Assembly: GCA_902805985.1 (NCBI GenBank)
Contig: CADCUW010000201.1
Location: 1 to 6,677 of the forward strand
Source: an uncultured Rubrobacteraceae bacterium
Lineage (GTDB): Bacteria > Actinomycetota > Rubrobacteria > Rubrobacterales > Rubrobacteraceae
DNA length: 6,677 bases
Direction of reading: 5' to 3'
This document shows, one piece after another, positions 4,544-6,677 of this stretch (position 1 is its first letter; the number at the start of each line of letters is the position of its first letter). The notes below the pieces were generated by a model. It was not told where the DNA came from and did not search any database. It worked only from the letters and a program-made list of their open reading frames with translations. Position numbers and translations under genes: made by a program.

Positions 4544-5520
4544 CGCCGATGCCCTCCGGCGTGCTGGATCATCTGCCGCGCCTCATCGATGGCCCTGCGG
4601 CTCATCGGGTTCTCGCCGCCGGCGCGGAGGGGTGGGCCGAACTCGACGCGGGTCGTCACGTCCCTCAAGGCCGGCACGAGCATCTGGAGGGTTGCCGAGA
4701 GCCACTGGCGGTCTCGCGGGTCGCTGCGGACGAGGGCGAGCGGGTTGCGGAGGGCGGAGGGTGAGATCACGCCGCTCACGACCGCCGGCACGACCGTAAG
4801 CCCGGGGACGAGCCGGGCGAAGAGGTCCACGCTCCCGGACCAGTTGGCGAGCGCCTCGACGGCTCCCGGCAGCACCGCCGGGTCGGGCTCTATCCTGCCG
4901 CCCGGGAAGGTGATGACCGCGCCGCCGGCCCGGAGGTGTCGGGCCGCTGCCCTGACCGCCTTCGACCGTCCGCCGGGCCCATCGGGGACCGGGATCAGGG
5001 CCTTCGAGGTGTTCGGGAGCGCCGAGAGGAAGAGCCGCTCCGCGGCGATCACCCTGATGTCCTCCCGCGGCATGGCGGCGAACAGGGCGACGGCGTCGGC
5101 GAGCCCCGGGTGGTTTGAGACGACGAGCAGCGGGCCCCCGCGCGGCACCTCCTCCTTGCCTCTAACCGCGACCTGGCGGGCCATCTGGTCCATCGCCCAG
5201 GCTCCGCCTGCGGGGAGCCCGGCCTCGCCCACGATCTCGTCGTAGGTCGCTATCTGTCGCGCGAGACGCCGCGCCGGAACGGAGGAGAGGAGCCGCAGGA
5301 GGGTGCGGACCGCGCCGGGTCCCAGGCCGCCGAGGCCGAAAGCGGAGATCAGATCCTCCGCGCAGGCCCGCGCGAGGACCTCGACCCGTTCCTCCTTCCC
5401 GGGGACAGGCCCGCGGACCGGGGCCACGACCGCAAGCGTGTGCGTGTTCTCCAGGGCGGTTCTCCTCGTGGCGCTCGCCGGTAACGGAAGTATGTACGCC
5501 CCGGGGCCCGAAATCATCAC
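4540..5520 (-). CDS. PlsC-like (LPLAT superfamily) acyltransferase
   Basis: This protein of up to 326 aa belongs to the lysophospholipid/glycerol-phosphate acyltransferase superfamily, which transfers an acyl group to a lipid or other hydroxyl acceptor at the membrane. The block VVSNHPGLADAVALF contains the HX4D catalytic motif (H137, D142). ITFPGGRIEPDP (204-214) is the FPxG-type substrate-binding motif, and LTVVPAVVSG (241-250) is the fourth block. The N-terminal 120 residues are variable and helical. Start choice is uncertain: GTG at 5520 or ATG at 5517 lack a clear ribosome binding site, while GAGGAG precedes an in-frame CTG near 5454. Its stop overlaps the transporter start (GTGA), so the two are co-transcribed. 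It has no close resemblance to a canonical PlsC in length, so the acceptor is unknown. Confidence 0.85.
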   Translation of the reverse strand: MMISGPGAYILPLPASATRRTALENTHTLAVVAPVRGPVPGKEERVEVLARACAEDLISAFGLGGLGPGAVRTLLRLLSSVPARRLARQIATYDEIVGEAGLPAGGAWAMDQMARQVAVRGKEEVPRGGPLLVVSNHPGLADAVALFAAMPREDIRVIAAERLFLSALPNTSKALIPVPDGPGGRSKAVRAAARHLRAGGAVITFPGGRIEPDPAVLPGAVEALANWSGSVDLFARLVPGLTVVPAVVSGVISPSALRNPLALVRSDPRDRQWLSATLQMLVPALRDVTTRVEFGPPLRAGGENPMSRRAIDEARQMIQHAGGHRR

Positions 5521-5664
5521 GCAAACGGGCTATCTTTGGCGGGACGCTCCTAGTAGGTAGGTACGCAAGCACGGGTTGAGCGGTTCGAGGCTCACCGCGG
5601 AGTCCCCGAGAGGAGATCCGCCCTATCACAGAGGACCGGATCGGCCACAATCCCTCCCTAGAAC
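5521..5664. other. Intergenic region between folB and the acyltransferase gene
   Basis: This 144-bp gap must hold any promoter for the acyltransferase-transporter operon. It has a short TAGGTAGGTA repeat (5552-5561) and an AT-rich patch near 5530, but I see no convincing promoter boxes and no intrinsic terminator for folB. Read-through from folB is therefore possible. Confidence 0.4.
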
Positions 5665-6045
5665 CTACGGCCTGCGGCGCAGGATCTCGACGGCCGAGCC
5701 GTCGAGCACGGTGTCGCCGAGCCTGACGTTTGGTTTCTTCACCTTTACGCGCACGAACTCCACGAGGGGATGCTCTTCGAGGGTCGCGTTGGCTATGCGC
5801 TCGGCCACGGTCTCCGTGAGGCCCGCCGGTTCCCCCTCGACGACCTGTTTGGCGAGGCGGTGGACCTCGCCGTAGTCAACGGTCTTCGTCAGATCGTCGG
5901 AGAGGCCTGCGGGCCTGAGGTCCAGGCGGAGCTCCACGTCCACGACGAAGGGTTGGCCGAGCTCGCGCTCGGCCGGCAGGACACCGTGGCGGCCGTGAAA
6001 GACCATGCCTTCAAGCAGGATGCGGTCGTGTGCGTCCCCGTCCAT
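5665..6045 (-). CDS. folB: Dihydroneopterin aldolase
   Basis: The protein converts 7,8-dihydroneopterin to 6-hydroxymethyl-7,8-dihydropterin in folate synthesis. Its 126 aa match the usual FolB length of about 120. Conserved segments are present in order: ILLEGMVFHGRHGVLPAE (E26 at the catalytic glutamate position), GQPFVVDVEL, TVDYGEV (Y58), LTETVAERIA and VRVKVKKP (lysine before P105). I chose ATG 6045 because the family begins here; the open frame extends to 6159 with low-complexity, non-homologous sequence over the divergent promoter region. GGAG lies close before this ATG. It diverges from the reductase gene, which may share control with it. Confidence 0.93.
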   Translation of the reverse strand: MDGDAHDRILLEGMVFHGRHGVLPAERELGQPFVVDVELRLDLRPAGLSDDLTKTVDYGEVHRLAKQVVEGEPAGLTETVAERIANATLEEHPLVEFVRVKVKKPNVRLGDTVLDGSAVEILRRRP

Positions 6046-6052
6046 CCGCTCC

Positions 6053-6058
6053 AGTATA
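6053..6058 (-). promoter_or_regulatory. -10 box for folB, possibly leaderless
   Basis: The minus strand reads TATACT, followed by GGAGCGG and then the ATG of folB. With the usual 6-8 nt between the box and the transcription start, the transcript would begin at or next to the start codon. CTGGCA lies about 20 nt further upstream and matches the -35 consensus at 4 of 6 bases, though the spacing is long. Confidence 0.5.
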
Positions 6059-6100
6059 GGGCCGGCCGGCGTCCCCGTGCCAGCCGGGGTCCGGCGGGCC

Positions 6101-6677
6101 GTGCTAACCTTCGGGGCGATAGAGGGAGAGGAGGGACGCATCGTACGGCCGGCGATCACCGTAAGCTACGCCCAGACGCTCGACGGGCGCCTGGCGACGC
6201 TGGACGGGGGTTCGCAGTGGATCAGCGCCCCCGACTCCCTCTGCTTCTCCCACGAGCTGCGCGCCGGCCACGACGCCATCATGGTCGGCGCCGGGACGGT
6301 CGCCAGGGACGACCCGCGCCTGACCGTCCGCCTCGCGCCGGGCGAGAGCCCCCTGCGTGTGGTCGTGGACAGCTCCCTGCGCACCCCCATGGACGCCGCC
6401 GTCCTGGCCCGGGGCGCGGCCACCGGCACCGTGCTCGCCGTCAACGGCCGAGCCCCCGAGTACCGCTGCCGGCAGGCCGAGTCGCTCGGCGCCACGGTTC
6501 TCAGGCTCCCCCCGGAACCGGGGGGTGGCGTGGATCTCCCGGCGCTGCTTCTGGGCCTGGACGACATCGGGGTTGGCTCTGTGATGGTCGAGGGAGGGGC
6601 CGCCCTCATCACCTCGCTCCTGCGCGGGAGACTGGTGGACCGCCTGGCGGTCTGCGTAGCGCCCAAGATCCTGGGCT
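6101..6677 (+). CDS. RibD C-terminal-type pterin/pyrimidine reductase (partial)
   Basis: This is a stand-alone domain of the RibD C-terminal/dihydrofolate-reductase-like family, which reduces a ribosylamino-pyrimidine or pterin with NADPH. It runs off the right edge. Motifs in order are RPAITVSYAQTLDGRLAT, GSQWIS, LRAGHDAIMVGAGTVARDDP, RLTVR, RVVVDSSLR, VMVEGGAALITSLLRG, and LVDRLAVCVAPKILG at the edge. No deaminase domain precedes it, so it is not a full RibD. The start is uncertain: GTG at 6101 is the only standard in-frame start, but AGGAGG at 6129-6134 sits at ideal spacing before an ATC at 6140, where the family begins. It diverges from folB, suggesting pterin or flavin metabolism. Confidence 0.9.
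   Translation, partial: MLTFGAIEGEEGRIVRPAITVSYAQTLDGRLATLDGGSQWISAPDSLCFSHELRAGHDAIMVGAGTVARDDPRLTVRLAPGESPLRVVVDSSLRTPMDAAVLARGAATGTVLAVNGRAPEYRCRQAESLGATVLRLPPEPGGGVDLPALLLGLDDIGVGSVMVEGGAALITSLLRGRLVDRLAVCVAPKILG

Noticed and set aside
4241..5245. Plus-strand frames opposite the transporter and acyltransferase
   Set aside because: Arg/Ser/Gly-rich composition with no domain; antisense to recognised families.
5162..5650. A 162-aa minus-strand frame over the acyltransferase N-terminus
   Set aside because: It is in another frame than the acyltransferase; its later part is low-complexity Arg/Gly/Pro and no family is seen.
6166..6666. A 166-aa minus-strand frame at the right edge
   Set aside because: It is antisense to the RibD C-terminal-type reductase, which shows conserved motifs over its whole length.
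1..6677. CRISPR arrays, tRNA or rRNA genes, and insertion-sequence ends
   Set aside because: I looked for regularly spaced repeats, tRNA-like ends at the element junctions and transposase motifs and saw none. The insertion site is a protein gene, not a tRNA gene.

Overview
The window looks like chromosomal DNA of a high-GC actinobacterium. The compact, overlapping gene order, GC-rich third codon positions and frequent AGG/ATA codons remind me of Rubrobacter and its relatives, but this is an inference from style; nothing in the window is diagnostic of a genus. Almost every gene is on the minus strand. The one exception is a partial gene at the right edge.

Right part (about 3868-6677), ordinary chromosome. 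A plus-strand gene for a RibD C-terminal-type reductase runs off the right edge. It diverges from folB (dihydroneopterin aldolase, minus strand). Further left, a PlsC-like acyltransferase overlaps by 4 nt the start of a TetA-like MFS transporter gene, so these two form an operon. The transporter gene is broken twice: by a one-base frameshift near 4479, and by an inserted element within TM7. The rest of the transporter reappears at 1-122 at the other end of the element.

Central part (about 119-3871), a roughly 3.75-kb integrative element in the same orientation as the transporter. It encodes a large serine recombinase next to the left end, and its ends share only a 4-bp identity (CCGG) within a gapless imperfect 12-bp match. 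Joining the flanks in silico restores an uninterrupted transporter frame across the site (around LNLAFTGLLTNF). The rest of the element is two tight groups of small genes. The right group is a frameshifted gene of about 76 aa, a 107-aa gene and a 72-aa gene, ending in a strong intrinsic terminator. The left group has its own promoter and a long leader hairpin, then a 59-aa gene, a 55-aa zinc-ribbon gene, a DUF488 gene and the recombinase. I see no replication, capsid or transfer gene.

The most interesting feature is that the recombinase frame runs through the crossover site. In the integrated form, its last two codons and its TGA stop come from the host transporter gene (559 aa). If the two element ends are joined into a circle, the frame continues across attP into an open, coding-like stretch at 3779-3867, giving a predicted 586-aa protein ending in a different 29-residue tail. 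Circularisation would also place the right-hand gene group directly behind the recombinase in one transcriptional direction, whereas integration places it behind the host acyltransferase-transporter promoter. Integration state may therefore switch both the recombinase C-terminus and the promoter that feeds the small genes.
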